This document shows, one piece after another, positions 34,183 through 47,479 of a stretch of 64,000 nucleotides of DNA. Both the position numbers and the translations under genes were made by a program. Location: positions 62,001-126,000 of the forward strand of contig CP085829.1 of assembly GCA_020809705.1 (NCBI GenBank), written 5' to 3'. Every line of letters begins with the position of its first letter. Position 1 is the stretch's first letter. A model generated the notes under the pieces. That model saw only the letters and a list, made by a program, of their open reading frames with translations, was not told where the DNA came from and ran no database searches. This DNA is from Calonectria ilicicola (taxonomy: Eukaryota > Ascomycota > Sordariomycetes > Hypocreales > Nectriaceae).

Positions 34183-35939
34183 ATGGCTACCACCGATGAT
34201 GCGTCTGTGCGCAAACATATCACTGGGGATAGCTCTACTTTGCACAAAACACGAATCAACGATGACGATGCCCAACTCAATGACCTCGGAATTCAAGCTT
34301 CTAAGCTTGAAAGGAATTTCAATATCTGGTCGTTGCTCTTCATGTCCTTTTGTACGACTGTGACTTGGGAAGCCATCACATCAGCCGTAGCCCAAGCCTT
34401 GACAAGTGGAGGCAGCTCCAGTCTTGTCTGGGGCTTCCTAGCTTCGGCTTCAGGGGCATTCGTAATCGCATTATGTATTGCAGAGTATTCTAGCATGATT
34501 CCCACTGCTGGAGGTCAATATCATTATGTTGCAGAGTTATCACCACTCAAGTATCGCAGGATCTTCTCCTGGTATGCTGGCTGGATCACAATGATGGGTT
34601 GGATTCTATGCGCCACAGCCGGAATATTTGCTACTTCTATGCAAATCCAATCATGGGCTATCCTTTTTAGCGAAACCTACGTCTATGAGAGATGGCATAC
34701 GTCTTTGGTAAGACAGGCTCAGCACGGTGGCATCAATTTGCTAATTATTGATTCCAGATTGTCATCGGATTAACGGCATCCTACACTCTCTTGGCAATCT
34801 TCAAGATCAAATACCTCCATCATCTTATTTTCTTTGCCATGTTTTGCCATGTTTTCGGCTATTTCGCAACATCGATTTATCTTTTGGTTCATGTTCAGCC
34901 CAAAAACACGGCCGAATACGTATTTAAGGACTTCACTAACCTAGGTGGCTGGGATAATTCTGGAGTGGGTTCTAATATGAGCTTTGCCCTACAACTACTT
35001 GAACTCGTACTAACATCAACGGGTCTAGGTTGCTTGGTCGATTGGTCTTTTAACCTCAGCCGTCAGTTTCGTGGGCTGGGACAGCGTTGCCCACATGGCT
35101 GAGGAGATGACATTTGCAGCTCGTGATCTCCCAAGAACAAGTAAAGTCTCCATGTCCTAATCGATTTCTTCTACCATTTCCTATCAGAACGCTAATTTCT
35201 TGTAGTGGTTGCCAATATCGGGGTCAGCGCATTACTAACATTCCCTTGGGTGATTGCAGTGGCATTCTGCTTCACTGATCTGCAAGGAGTTTTGTCTGGT
35301 CCTGTAGGACGGATCAGTCCATTTGCACAGTTATATTATAATGTCTCTGTGGGGAACCAAGCAGCTACCATTGGTTTGACATCATTCCTTCCAATCATGG
35401 GTTTTTGTGGAACTGGTGCGAGCATCATTTCGGCTACCTCTCGAGTTATCTGGGCGTTTGCGAGAGATGGTGGCCTCCCTAGCTTCCTGGCAACCGTCGG
35501 TGATCGAACCAAGGTTCCCACAGGCTCGGTATTGCTGACAGCTGTTTTGATCTCAGTTATTGGCTTGATCTATGTGGGCAACGAGACGGCGTACTACGGT
35601 ATCTCTTCCGCGTGCACGGTTACATTGATTATCTCTTATGCATTCCCGCTTCTGATCAACGCCATTTGGGGCTTTGATCACTGCACTGTACCACGGGGAG
35701 TTTTCACATTGGGACGATATCACCGACCCTTGGCAGTAGTTGCTTTGGTCTGGTGTGTGTATTTGACCATTTTCCTGTGTTTCCCAACCTACTATCCTGT
35801 CACACCCACCAACATGAACTACGCATCTTTGGTAACTGGGTTTGGGATGATCACTGCAACCGTTTCCTGGTTTGCTTACGGGAAAAATAATTATGTTGGT
35901 GTAACGCGGGAATTATCGGGACACCAACAATGGCACTAG
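34183..35939 (+). CDS. APC-family amino acid / choline-type permease
   Basis: Plasma-membrane uptake carrier of the fungal GABA/choline permease branch. Four exons join as SL|IVIGLTAS, NSG|VAWSIGLLTS and RT|MVANIGVSAL; the third join uses a GTGGGT donor and restores SFVGWDSVAHMAEE, a family hallmark. The N-terminal signature ERNFNIWSLLFMSF leads into TM1, followed by GGSSSLVWGF and AEYSSMIPTAGGQYHYVAEL. The later block ATSRVIWAFARDGGLP is typical of this branch. About twelve membrane helices are visible. An upstream GTG does not count; the ATG at 34183 is the start. It is divergent from the Rieske oxygenase and convergent with a zinc-cluster regulator, which suggests an uptake, oxidation and regulation set. 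Confidence 0.92.
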
Positions 35940-35975
35940 GTCGCCAGACTCCATCCAGCAGTATGCAATATGATT

Positions 35976-38134
35976 CTATAGAAAAGGGATATCTAGCCCC
36001 TCGAAAATACCGCCCCAATTATCATAGTTTAATCCTAGTGTCTGGTCGAGAGGAACCCAATCCTGAGTCCCGTGTAATGACTCTCCTGTTTTATTCCATG
36101 TAGGAACGGTTTCTGTCAATGAAGACGCTGTTGAGATAAAATAACTTTGGTGGTCCACCAAGGCATTTTCTGCAGCGTTCTCCTCGGTAATAGAAACATC
36201 ATATTTCTTCATAATCCTCCCGAGTGGTACCAGCAACCTTTGCATCTGCTGTGATTGTGGTTTATTATCCTGCAAAATTCTCCAGGCAGCTGCCATCTCT
36301 GGAGATTTAGATGTGCACTCAGGTCTGTTGGTATCAAGACAAATATCCAGCAAGAAGGCAATAAAAGCCAAAGAAATATGGTTTAATACAACTGCCATTC
36401 TCAACTGCGTAGAGGTAAAATCTTTGTTCACTTTCTCCATTCGTTGGGCTATTTGAACAATAACTCGAGCAGATTCTAGGCAGGATTCTCGCAACCTTGC
36501 ATAGGTAGGCTCTACGACCCCACGAGCAATACAGGGAAGATGAATCCTGCATTTTTGACCATGAATAAACAGATGAAGCACGTACCGCTGAATAGCAATA
36601 TTATGAGCTTGATGATGGTTCATGGCCGTCAATTCGCAATCCAGGCGAAAGAAAGCAGGAATATCTCGCAAAAACTCGTCTATTTTAGTACTGATTTGTT
36701 GGACACGGTCGAGGCTAAAGGAGTCGGCGGTCGAATGATCAAAGCGATCTTGTTCCAGAAATGTGCGAAAGATTTCTGCTAAACGAATACGCAGCAAACA
36801 ATACGACATTTGTGTCGGCTGGTTCATGGGCTTCCCCTCGGTTACTTCTCCATCGCCAATATCCTCATCATCAATATTCTTTGGCTTCTCTACAATCATT
36901 TGAGTTGGATGTATTGAATAGACACCTTGGAAAGTTCCAGAGAATCCCGCAAGAATCCTATTCAACCATTAGGTAGATTCATGAGGATCATAGCAGATCG
37001 CTACTTACCAGTCTATACTGCAGAGGTACCACCAGATTCTTCGTCCTATTTCAATCCCCACGGACGTCATTCGAAGGGAATTGGTAGCTGATGGACGCCG
37101 AGAGTCGAGAAGATGGAGACCCAATTCGCGAGACATTGTGATGGCTCTGGACATTAAATCTCTAAATCTCACTGAAACTCCCTCAAGATCACATACTACC
37201 GAAGTTAAAATGATAATTGCTTGCGTGGATTCCAACGATGTATGCGAATACTTTTGACCGTGATCGAGGAGTTCCAACGCTGCTTTCAGCCAGACAGAGG
37301 CCTGCGAATGAGCCTCAGATGTACTGGAGAAGATGTTCATGTCAAAGTACTGCGGACTCCATAAATATGTGATGTTGGCTAGAATGGCCATAATCAGTAG
37401 AACAGGACCGACGAGGGATTGGTGGTCTTCGGCTAGATTCTCATATACATGGTCCACAAGGCTGATCACAGACGGGCCATGAATGACATGCTGAATATAT
37501 GAAATGTCGCAGACGTACTTGTCGATCATCTTTCGCGTCTCTTGGTGTTCCGGGAGCAATATGCATTTCGTGGGTTCATTTGGAAAGGTGGTAGATGATT
37601 GGTCAACATTTTGAAAGAAAGATAGATGAGCCTGGCTAATAAGCCGGATAGGACATGTCCGAAAGATGACAGGGCTCGAGAGAGTATGACGCTGGAGATG
37701 TTTAGATCCGAAAATGTAGGTGAAAATCGTTATTATGATACCTCTATTTGTGTTGATACACAGTGTCTTTCCAGTACTAAGGCTTCCGATATTAGATCTT
37801 GGATTTTGGGTGGCAAATCTCTGTGATGGGGATCTTTCGACGCAATCCTCGTCACCGGATCTATGCTTTGTCGTTCTTTGGGTTTTTCGGCCAGTAGTGC
37901 CTCTAGCCTTTCCATACGCTTCAAAAGTTCTGCATTGGTGACCCGCGTCGGTGTTGAAGATGTGTTTTCTATCGCTGGTTGTCTGGAAGCCGCAGGTCGG
38001 GCTTGTGGTGCCTGGCAAGGTACTCCTCTGGCGGTGCAATTGGAACAGGGAAACTGACGGTTGCAGCGCAACTTACGTACCCTGCAAAGCATGCACGAAA
38101 TAGGTTTTCGGTGTGAGTGATTGCAGCGGTGCAT
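35976..38134 (-). CDS. Zn2Cys6 transcription factor
   Basis: Nuclear regulator of 685 residues from three exons (38134-37742, 37691-37009, 36957-35976), phases consistent. The zinc cluster is SCMLCRVRKLRCNRQFPCSNC followed by TARGVPC. A short coiled segment (ELLKRMERLEALLAEK) follows as linker/dimerisation element. The fungal-specific domain shows GLHLLDSRRPS, EIGRRIWWYLCSIDW and FSGTFQGVYSIHPTQM. It ends only 37 bp from the convergent permease stop, so it likely belongs with the permease and Rieske oxygenase. Confidence 0.92.
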
Positions 38135-38878
38135 GTTTGTCCGGAACTGAGCTCTTGGTAATGTATCTCAAAGAAATGAGAAGAGTAGAATTTCAAAGCC
38201 GTGGATTAATCACATGTGTCTCCGGACTACCGTCTCCATGGACTTGTTCTCCGCGGAATACGCGAATCCGTTAGTTAAAACTTTGAAATCAAACTAGCAA
38301 GGAAGGAAGGATTAGTTGGCCAATGGAAAGGCGCACTAGTGCCCCTGCGACAGGTTTTGACGCCAATTGAGCGGGGAATATGGACTGAGCGTTGGACCAA
38401 AGCCGAAAGTGCCAGTACGGTGGGGTGAATCCAATTGGTCAGCTCTCTTCTCGTTGCCTTCGCTTTCGCTTCTCAACCCAGTCTCAACACAGCCCCCCAG
38501 TTCATCAATGGTCTGGTCTGGTTCTCCGTGGGTGGGTTGGTTTCCGTGGGCATCAAGTTTGCATTGAAGGAAAACGGTCTCCGCCAAAAAGGTGCGGGCA
38601 ACTGGGAAGGGTAGTTTAGAGCGTACAATAATCATATCGGCCAAATTTAGCCTCACATGATATTCTGGAAGCCCCAATTGATGTAATTTATTAGGACCCT
38701 ACTATCATAACGCAACCATGATATTTAATTGCTTTCCCTCGACGCCATATTCGTATCACAACAATTCGTCCCGGTCAAAATTCGAGATTCCATTAACCAA
38801 ATCAAATTCCCACTAGGTCGAACATCATTATCTTTCCAGTTACTTAACAAGTCGACTTCAAATTTTCAGCATTTAGCC
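38135..38878. other. Divergent intergenic region, regulator and MFS transporter
   Basis: About 740 bp between divergent starts; short overlapping frames near 38336-38677 look like chance. Likely both promoters. Confidence 0.4.
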
Positions 38879-40743
38879 ATGAATAAACGCAAGACCGATG
38901 ATCAAAATCGGTCGGACGAGGAGGCTGGTAGACGAGCTTCAAATCAGACTACAGCCAACGCCACCATGTCTGACCTCAAACCCGAACATCTTCCAGAGAG
39001 TGACTTGGATAATGGTATTGTAGGTTGGGAGAGTCAGGAGGACTCTCAGAATGCAAGGTATAGTCTGTTTTCCGTGACGAAAAGTGGTCGAGCATTAATT
39101 CGGCTATAATGTTAGGAACTTCGCACCTGGTCGAAAATGGTCCATTTTGGGATTTGTCAGTCTAATGTCCTTCATTAGGTATAGAAATGATTGACCTCCA
39201 GCATTATCGGCACACACTAACACGTTAAACAGCCCGCTTGCATCATCCATGTTTGCCCCAGCGGTTCAATTCATGAACGCGGATTTTCATAATGAATCAA
39301 GTGTTTTAAGTTCATTAGTTGTCAGCATTTTTCTCCTTGGTTACGTAGTAAGTAAGAGCTTTCATTTTGATTGTCCATAATCTCATCCATCATAGTTTGG
39401 GCCTCTTGTTTTATCACCTTTGAGTGAGATATATGGCCGAAGGCCTGTTCTTTTCGCAGCGAATTTCATGTTCTTCATTTGGCAGATTGGTTGCGCCAAG
39501 GCACCAAACCTAGCATCCCTCATTGTTTTCCGGTTCCTCGCTGGAATAGGCGGATCCGGATGTCTTACGATCGGCGGTGGCATTATTGCCGATCTTTTCG
39601 CTCCAAGCGAGCGAGGGGCAGCCATGGCCGCATACAGTATTGGGCCGTTAATCGGTCCTGTCATAGGCCCTATCGCCGGTGGATTTTTATCACAACAGGT
39701 CAGCTGGAGATGGGTACGCCAGCTTAATTAGTCCATTATTTCATATTGGAAATGCTAAAGGGTGGCCAGGTTTTTTGGGTTTTATTAATCGCATCTGGGT
39801 CTGCGATAATTGGAATCGAGATATTCAATGCTGAAACTAATCCTAGGGTCATCATTCACAAAAAGACGACCAAGCTCTCCAAAGAGATGAATAGGCCCGA
39901 CCTCCGAAGCTGCTATAACAAAGGCAATTCTCAAACGAGTTTTGAGATAATTTCAAGAGGGATCTCAGTCCCCATCAAGCTCCTCTTTGCTACCCCCATC
40001 GCCTTTGTCTTGTCATTTTACATGTCTCTTGTCTATGGACTCCTCTACCTCCTCTTTACAACTATAACCGATGTCTACGAGATCACCTACGGTTGGTCAG
40101 CTCAACTTTGTGGTCTTGCATATTTGGGCATCGGCGTGGGCTTTTTTATCGGACTAGGAGTTGTGGCAAAATCAAATGATAAGACGGCTGTGGGTCTCAC
40201 ACATGCCAACGGCGGAATATATGAGCCAGAGATGCGTCTAGCCGCTTGTGGCATATTCGCACTGTTTATTCCGATATCGTTTTTTTGGTATGGATGGGCG
40301 GTCGACAAGCACTTACATTGGGTTGTGCCAATTGTTGGCATGATCCCTTTTGGATTTGGTATGATGGGTGTTTTCATACCAATCCAAACGTACATGGTTG
40401 ATGCATTTCCGGAATATGCCGCTTCTGCAGTAGCTGCGTTGACTGCTATGCGTTCACTATTTGGCGCCTTTCTCCCTCTTGCTGGACCAAAGATGTGTAA
40501 GCTTTTGTCACTTCCTCCAGTACGGGCCACACGATACTGACATTGTGGAAATTCAGATCAATCACTCGGATATGGCTGGGTAAGTATAAATTTCGCTTGA
40601 TCTTTTTATCGGAAATTGAATAATAACACTGAATAAAGGGAAATTCACTCCTGGGGTTTATCTCCGTCGTCCTGGTCCCAGTCCCTTTTCTCTTATATAA
40701 ATTTGGTGGGGAGCTGAGAAAGAGGAAGTCCATTGATCTGTAA
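38879..40743 (+). CDS. MFS transporter, DHA1 multidrug type
   Basis: Twelve-helix proton antiporter of the plasma membrane. Seven exons can be joined in frame, giving NAR|NFAPGRKW, FIS|PLASSMFAPAV, LGYV|FGPLVLSPLSE, SWRW|VFWVLL, PKM|YQSLGYGWG and NSLLGFISVV. Motif A is PLSEIYGRRPV and motif C is GPLIGPVIGPIAGGFL, the signature of drug:H+ antiporters. DAFPEYAASAVAALTAMRSLFGA and the end of the protein are typical for fungal DHA1 carriers. The N-terminal tail is hydrophilic and Lys/Asp-rich. It ends at 40743. The first ATG of the frame lies at 38879. Its neighbour is a quinone/enoyl reductase, so export of a reduced product is possible but unproven. Confidence 0.92.
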
Positions 40744-41821
40744 TTTTCAACAGATGAAAGAAAGACGTTCATTCGTAAGGTGTGTGCAATTACAAAGAAC
40801 GACTAGTCACGAGGAGATATCGGTTGCTTGATCAATGTTAGAATGAGAACCAGAGGGTGGGTTTCTTGCGATTCGAGACTTCCTTATGAAATCTTATATT
40901 TTATCATTTTCTACCTTTCATATTTATGTATTAATAGGAAATATGTTCTTCTTGCTTTTTTTTTTTAGCTTATTTCCAGGTAATAATAAATTGACGAATC
41001 CAGTCTGTGTCTAAAAGTGATTGCCAAACAATACATTTGGATTGGGAAGTATTAGAGATGTCAATATAACTGTAGAGGTTAAACTTTAGCCCATAGCGTA
41101 CTACTATCTACTGGGGCATGAATGTGTTTTCCAGTGATTCCATGTTAGCACTTCGTCATATATGTCGAACTTTATATGGGCGACAATGAAATTGTAAAAA
41201 TATAATCCAATATGTCTATTCTTATATTCCAAGTTGATATATTACGTATAAAACAGCATAATTGGTTGTACGTAACCACTTGCTAAAACCACTAAGTATC
41301 ACCTGAAGTCCTTGCTATTATTAAAAATTCTCGAGTTGATTTAATGCAGAACTCGTGGACACACTAAAGTACGGTATAGAATTTGTTAAAATTTTAGATC
41401 TATTTTCAGTTCGTATTAGTGTCGGAAACCACATCTCCATGGACTTGGGTGGGGACTTATTTTTAGTTCAAAAGTAACCTCATACTCTAAAATGCCCGCT
41501 TTTCCTTTCCAGCCAGAATTACAAATCAAGCAAAGCCTGGTTTAGGGTTCCCATGGACTTCATACCCGCGGGGCTTATTCATCTTACGGCGGAACACCTA
41601 CCTGAATTTGCTACAGCCTGCAGGCGCATCGCCCGAACCATGGTATCAAGTTCTACTGGCCACGGACATATTTTATCATACATTGTGGAGTTTAATGGCA
41701 CGGACTATTATACTGAATTTGAGCAATATATTAAATACAATAATGTGCCCATCCATCCCAAATTATGATCAAGTCAGGGCATTTCAGATCAAATAATTTA
41801 CAGGCTTCCACACATCTCACC
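40744..41821. other. AT-rich intergenic region
   Basis: About 1.1 kb with long A/T runs and no recognisable gene; two short overlapping frames at 41553-41796 have no family features. Confidence 0.4.
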
Positions 41822-43022
41822 ATGACACAAAGTACAACTTCTCCAACGATGAAAGAGGCATTCATCTCACCAAACTGTGGGATTGAGATCCGCGATGTAC
41901 CAATTCCTAGCCTGAAGGCTGGAGAGGTCCTCGTAAAGGTCATTGTATCTGGTATGTTGGTTGAAAGGCACGGATCGCTTGCTGCTAACGAAATCGTAGG
42001 TACCAATCCAAAGGATTGGAAGATGCCAGTATTTCTGAATCAGGCCCTAAACTCTGGTGATGATGTCGCAGGCGTCGTACAAGCTGTAGGAGATGGGGTA
42101 TTTGAGTTCAAACCCGGAGACCGAGTCGCAGCAATGCATCAGATTGGAACTGAACATGGTTCTTTCGCTGAATATGCCGTTGCTCCGGCTTCAACCACTT
42201 TTCATATTCCGGATACTGTTAGTTTTGAGGAGGCAAGTGTTTTTATCTTTTCTGTATTTGGATATTCAACAAACATTCGTCACTAACACTTGCAACCAGG
42301 CTGCGACGATTCCACTGGCTGGTCTTGTAGCAGCCTTTGGCTTGTATCATGTGCTTGGACTCCCAGCACCGTGGTCAGGTGCAGGAAGCCGGATTCAAAG
42401 CGGCCCTCTTGTCATTCACGGTGCTGGCACAGCTATTGGTGCTCTTGCAATTAAACTTGCCAGGGCCAGCGACATCCATCCGATCATTGCAACCGCAGGT
42501 AACTCGAGCGACTTCGTTCTTGGACTTCTCGATATAGGGAAAGGTGACGCTGTGGTTGACTATCGTCAGCCACAGGACGAACTTGCAGCTGAAATCCAGG
42601 CCGCCATTTCAAAGTCCAATAGAGGATTGGCATGGTATGGACTGGACTGTGCAACCAACCAAGATGGATCCTCGGACTACAACGGAGTATTAAAAACAGC
42701 CTTGGGCACCCAAGCCGGATTGGAAGAGAAGACCGATCGAAAGCCGTTGATTGCTACTGTTCAAATGGGGGCTAAATTCAGTGGCAGTGTGGAAGTTGCT
42801 GATATTAACGTCATGCTAGCGCATATCGGCACCCAGGAGCAGCAGTGTCTGGCATATACGGTCAGTCGACTATTCAGCTACGGCTTAGCAAAGGGCTGGC
42901 TGACTGGCCACCCGACCGAGGTCGTAGAAGGTGGGCTGCAGGGGGTCGCCAAGGCCCTACAGAGGTTAAAGGATGGGCAGGTTTTCGGGAAAAAACTAGT
43001 TGTCAAAGTGGGCGATGAATAA
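41822..43022 (+). CDS. Zinc-free medium-chain reductase (quinone / trans-enoyl reductase-like)
   Basis: NADPH-dependent MDR-family reductase of 361 residues from three exons (41822-41951, 42000-42232, 42300-43022). The N-terminal GroES-like domain carries TNPKDWKMP and GDDVAGVVQAVG; the Rossmann part carries VIHGAGTAIGALAIKLAR. Structural zinc cysteines are missing, as in CipB-like and lovastatin-type trans-acting enoyl reductases. The second intron (42233-42299) begins GCAAGT and ends CCAG, a GC-AG intron; reading through it would give a stop after a few codons, and splicing restores SFEEAATIPLAGL. Without a PKS nearby a role in polyketide reduction is unlikely; a stand-alone quinone or enone reductase fits better. 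Confidence 0.92.
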
Positions 43023-44803
43023 AGCACTACTGGATTTATTCGTAACAGCTAGGCAAGTTTAAATATTAGATTTCAAGCATCATACTGGCATCACCCTCAT
43101 AGAAAAGTCCAAATGGCCCAGATAGCAAGAGCCATTTCGGCAAAAACCTGGTATTGGTTCGGCTAGGTCGGCTCGCTTGGTCGGAGGAGGAAGATTAGTT
43201 AGTCCGATTGGGCCGATCACAACACCATTGGGCTGTTGAATGAGACCTGTTTTCTACCCAAATCTTGACGTTTTGTTTTTCAAATGTTTATTTAGCAAAT
43301 GAAACCAAAACCATGTTTTAATTTTTGCTTTCGGTGATTTATTTTGTTCTATATTTTTCACTTTTTGATGATATTCCCGATACAAGCGTCGCCATTTGGC
43401 GGCTCAATTTTAGTGTCTGCACACCTAAGCTCCACGAATAGAGTCCCTTGTTTCTTGCGGGCTGGGTGTGTGGTTTGCACCTATTCAATGCACCCCATTT
43501 CAGTACTAGTAGCAAATCAACTGACTTTTACAGACAAAGAGTGGAATAGAAGTTCGTGATCCTGTGGATCGAAAAACCGGTTCATGCGGTGATGTATAGG
43601 GTAGGTTGTGCATGATGCAAAGCAGACTGACTCATGATACGTAAGACACAGCTGAATTTGTGATATTCATCATTGGTCTCAAACATTACTGTTGATCCTT
43701 TGAGGAAAGAAGGGCCCTAATCTACATGTAGTGCAAATCTTTGATGCACCCAACACATTCCAGTCTGAGGTAGCAGAACAGGTGACCGTTCACGTGACAA
43801 CTTACCGCTTCAAGGCTGTCTTATGCATTGTATACGTGATGGAAGGAGGGTGCGCTTTATGCGACAAGAAACTGGGTTCATCCAATTAGCGACACAAACG
43901 TATCTGCATGACTCAAAAGGCAGTGCAGTGTGATGCAACCCCTGAGTGATTGTCAGGCTCAGCAACCAAGTTTTCTCTGGCCCCACAGAGCTGGATTTTT
44001 CACAGAATTGTCAAAACAAGACGGATTGGGATGCTCAAAAACTTAGACGAAAGGCTGGCAAGAGGGTAATGTATTAATCTGAATAGTTGCACAAGGAAAT
44101 CCGGATGCAAGCGAGGAGAGCAGTGAAAATTTCACAAGGGTCCCCGGCTGTAAAAATCCAGGGGTTGGGCTGTAATGTACGTGGCAGGCTTGCGGGCCGC
44201 GCAGTGGGGCGACCTACACCGATTGCCAACTGGCTTATCATGGGATGGGATGCCTCAGAGTGTTTCTGGGCGCGTGGTTGCGCATAATTGATGCAGAATT
44301 TTTCACATAGGACTTGATCACCGCATGATAGACAATTACAAGAGCAAAAGGAAGCAGTCGTCCAATGGTTTAATTGCACATGTGTGCTAGCCAAGGCTTC
44401 CTTTATCTCTGGCTCCGGCGCGCCCTGGTTTTTTTTTTCCTTGCAATGGTTCGCGCTAGTGAATGAGCGGTGAATCCACGTAGCGGCCCCAGCCATCATG
44501 CCGCGAACTAGTCCAGCACGCCGTGGTGTGCATGGAATCGAATTTAGTCATAGATCAGCGCCCAATTTTCGCTGCCAGCCGCCTCACCTTTTAGGTGCCA
44601 ATCTCTACGTCTTTGACCGACTCTATCTTGGCTCCAAGTCATAAAAAATTCCCCCACCTCGAGCAGTTATGAACGCCATCTAGCAAGCATCAGCTCTTGC
44701 AAGGCATCGTCGTCCTTCTTCACCGTCATTTGGGGATCCCTTGCTAGTAACATACTGAGCGCCTACTACCCCAGCTCAGCTCAGCTCAGCTCAGGTAACA
44801 GCC
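43023..44803. other. Intergenic region, about 1.8 kb
   Basis: No gene is supported. An open frame at 44074-44499 on the minus strand has no family features. The 3' end carries a (CAGCT)4 repeat just upstream of the next ATG. Confidence 0.4.
44772..44791. repeat. (CAGCT)4 tandem repeat
   Basis: Four perfect pentamer copies, 12 bp before the CorA-like start, probably in the 5' leader. Confidence 0.8.
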
Positions 44804-46622
44804 ATGTTGCTACACGATGCCGACGGTATGGACCACTGCTGCCCGCTGATGAGTTACAAGCAAGCCTAACTTAGAGTAGACCATGCGGCCTTTTGGGCCG
44901 ACAATGTCATCATGAGGGCCAAGACGGATGCCTATCGAAAGAAATTGGTTAAATCCTTGAGCACCAGACTTTTGAAAAAAGAGGCAAGGCATCCGTGGAT
45001 GCCGCTCGAGACCACTCCGGACTGGAGACTTCGCATCTTCGAAATAGCTGGCAACCGCAGTGACGCTTCTGATAGGCCTGTTCAAATCGATAGCCCCAGA
45101 GATACTTTGCTGTATTGGGAAGATTCACTCAAAGATGGGTCCGACCAGACAACGAACCGACGCGTAGTTGTCATGGAAGATGTAAATCCCAGGTTGGCTG
45201 AGCTGCTCGGAGTCCTACTTGATATTCCACCCGAGTTCTTCCTGTCTCATTGTGATCATCAAGTTGAGCTGAACGTGGTTGATGTCTCGGGCGCAAAGCA
45301 AGGAAGTTCAACATATTGGAAAGTGCCCATTCCTCAGCGACGATCAATTCCTAGCAGCTTCCAAGGGCCATATGGAAAGTATCAAGTCACATCAGGGACC
45401 TTTAGCCGAGGTGACCTGACTGTCCATAAAGACATGAAGTCAGCAAAGGTATACAGCTATGTATCTTATTGGGGCAAGTCGTATGGCGAAGACTCATGGA
45501 CTGGTAAGTGTCTACTGACTTCTGTTGTCACCACCTGGCTGACAGACAAACTCTCTAGATGTGATTCTACTTGATTCCAAGAAGCTTTACATGCATGAGC
45601 CTACTTCAACACCAAGAAGTCCCAAAAATGGAATATTCCTCGAACCTTGGACACCAATTCGTGACGTTTGTCATGAAGTTATTCTCGGTTCTTCAAAAAA
45701 GACTCAGCCGTATGCGCGGTCCATATTTGGTGCCATTTCAGAGATGCACAATCAATCAATCCCTATCGTCTCCGAAGACCCATTTTCAGGCACCATAATT
45801 ACTCGAAATCAAGTTTACGCGGTATGGGAAGAGTATATTTCCCGGATGGAAGGCCAATTGTATGAGGCCGTACTCAAGGACCCGCGACGATCATCGGGTT
45901 ATGGAGCGACAGATTCATTCCAAAGCTTGGAGGATCTAAGAGATGAGAACACCAAAGTATTTCGACATTACCAAAAGTTGATGGAACAACGACGTTCTAT
46001 TCACGAAACGAGAAAATTCCTTCGAGACGTCTCGTGGAAATTCGGCTGTGACGATAACGAGTTTGTGGCTTTGGAGAGAAACAAATATATTCGCAGAAGC
46101 ATGCTACAGGAAGCAAGACAGTGGAGAATGCTCAACAAAAAGATTGAGTATATGCAGGCGGCTATTGACGATCAGATGATGGTCTATTCACAACGCGCCG
46201 AGATGGAAAAGGCTTTTGCAACAAAGGTACAGGCTCATGAATCTGGCATTCAAACAGCCGCAGCAAACAGAACTGCCCGATCTTCCGGCCAGTTGATCAG
46301 AATCGCTGTCCTTATTGCGCCTTGCATGTTTGTTGCATTGATCCTTTCCATGGTTGGTAAGTTTGCTTTTGGTGAGCCTTTGTTTTTCGTCTATTGGGGT
46401 GTCTCAATCGTAATGTCCTGTGTACTACTGGCATGGGTTGTCTACACAGACGTTGTAATCCCGATGAAAGGAACAGACAAGAAGAAGGCGAAGCATACAA
46501 GAAGCACATCAACGGTGAACGATGGGTCAGACACGGATGATCCCTTGCTACCAAAGTCGAGGTTCTCCTTTCTCAACTTTAAGCGAAACCGTCCATCTTT
46601 AAGCGAAGAGAGTGAAGTATGA
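44804..46622 (+). CDS. CorA-like membrane protein
   Basis: Three exons (44804-44825, 44880-45503, 45559-46622) give 569 residues; the tiny first exon encodes MLLHDADD across the junction. A large cytosolic N-terminal domain contains SYVSYWGKSYGEDSW and EYISRMEGQLYEAVLKDP. A helical stalk (ERNKYIRRSMLQEARQW onward) precedes two C-terminal membrane helices (LIRIAVLIAPCMFVALIL and a second ending LAWVVYTDVV). This layout matches fungal CorA-superfamily proteins. The GMN (or MN) motif that forms the selectivity loop in true CorA channels is absent between the two helices, so magnesium transport is doubtful. The tail is Lys/Ser-rich. Confidence 0.75.
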
Positions 46623-46766
46623 TATCCAGTTCATAAATCTTTTAGAATGGCATTAGCGATAGTTCCTTTGTTTTCTTTATACTGACTGCATAGATATCAT
46701 GGTCAAACTAGATAGTTGCCCTTATGAAATTGCATGAATCATTCCAGATTCTGGGCCAATAGATAA

Positions 46767-46782
46767 ATATATATATATATAT
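46767..46782. repeat. (AT)8 microsatellite
   Basis: Simple dinucleotide run in intergenic DNA. Confidence 0.8.
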
Positions 46783-47479
46783 TCTTTTGGAACGGTTGAT
46801 TGTTTCTTGGCCTGGGCAAATCATGACCAAACTGAGCTGTACCTGCCACCGGTGTGGTTTTGCAACGCCCTCTTGATCGACCCCACGATTTCCCAAAATA
46901 TTCTTTTGGAACGACCGCCCGGCGTGTTTCGGTTATTATCAAACTTTTTAAAGGTATATTTCTTCCCAGTACATTACGTACAAGTAGGAAGAAAGGTGGG
47001 ATTGAACTAACGACATAATTAGGAAGCCACGAATGCAGGAATGACTACCACCACTATTACAACATCTCAGCCACTACTAGTTTGAGATGACTGGCGTGCT
47101 TTTGACGAAAACGAAATGATGCCCGGGGTAAATTGGTAATCCAATCTCCTCCAGCACACCCAAAGAGGGTACATGTGCCCAGATCAACATCCTCGCCAAA
47201 ATACCATCAAAATAATAGCACAAGGCCATTGTGCTTCTATCTAACTTGACTGAAATTTCTATGAGAGGCCAAAAAGAAAGCTTTAGTATGAATGAATTAA
47301 GGTCGATGAGTAGTGATATTCTTGACGTCTTTAAGATTAAATGGATTTCGGCAATTATCTTGGGTTTAGCAGGATCGTGCATTTGGTTTCATGGTTGCAC
47401 GAGGTCATATTCTCTCGACGAGAGCTTCGGGGTTTTCTTCAAAATTGATTAATCTATATAATTTGAACTGGAGACCACT

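Noticed and set aside
38336..38677. Overlapping open frames on both strands
   Set aside because: Overlapping frames in a divergent promoter region with no recognisable domain.
42233..42299. Premature end of the reductase at 42286
   Set aside because: The stop lies inside a GC-AG intron; splicing restores EEAATIPLAGL.
44074..44499. 141-codon open frame, minus strand
   Set aside because: No family motif, Cys-rich chance composition, no intron or start context; likely spurious.
46995..47080. tRNA-like stretch (GGGATTGAAC resembling a reversed T-arm)
   Set aside because: The T-loop lacks a needed base, and no acceptor stem or anticodon arm could be paired.
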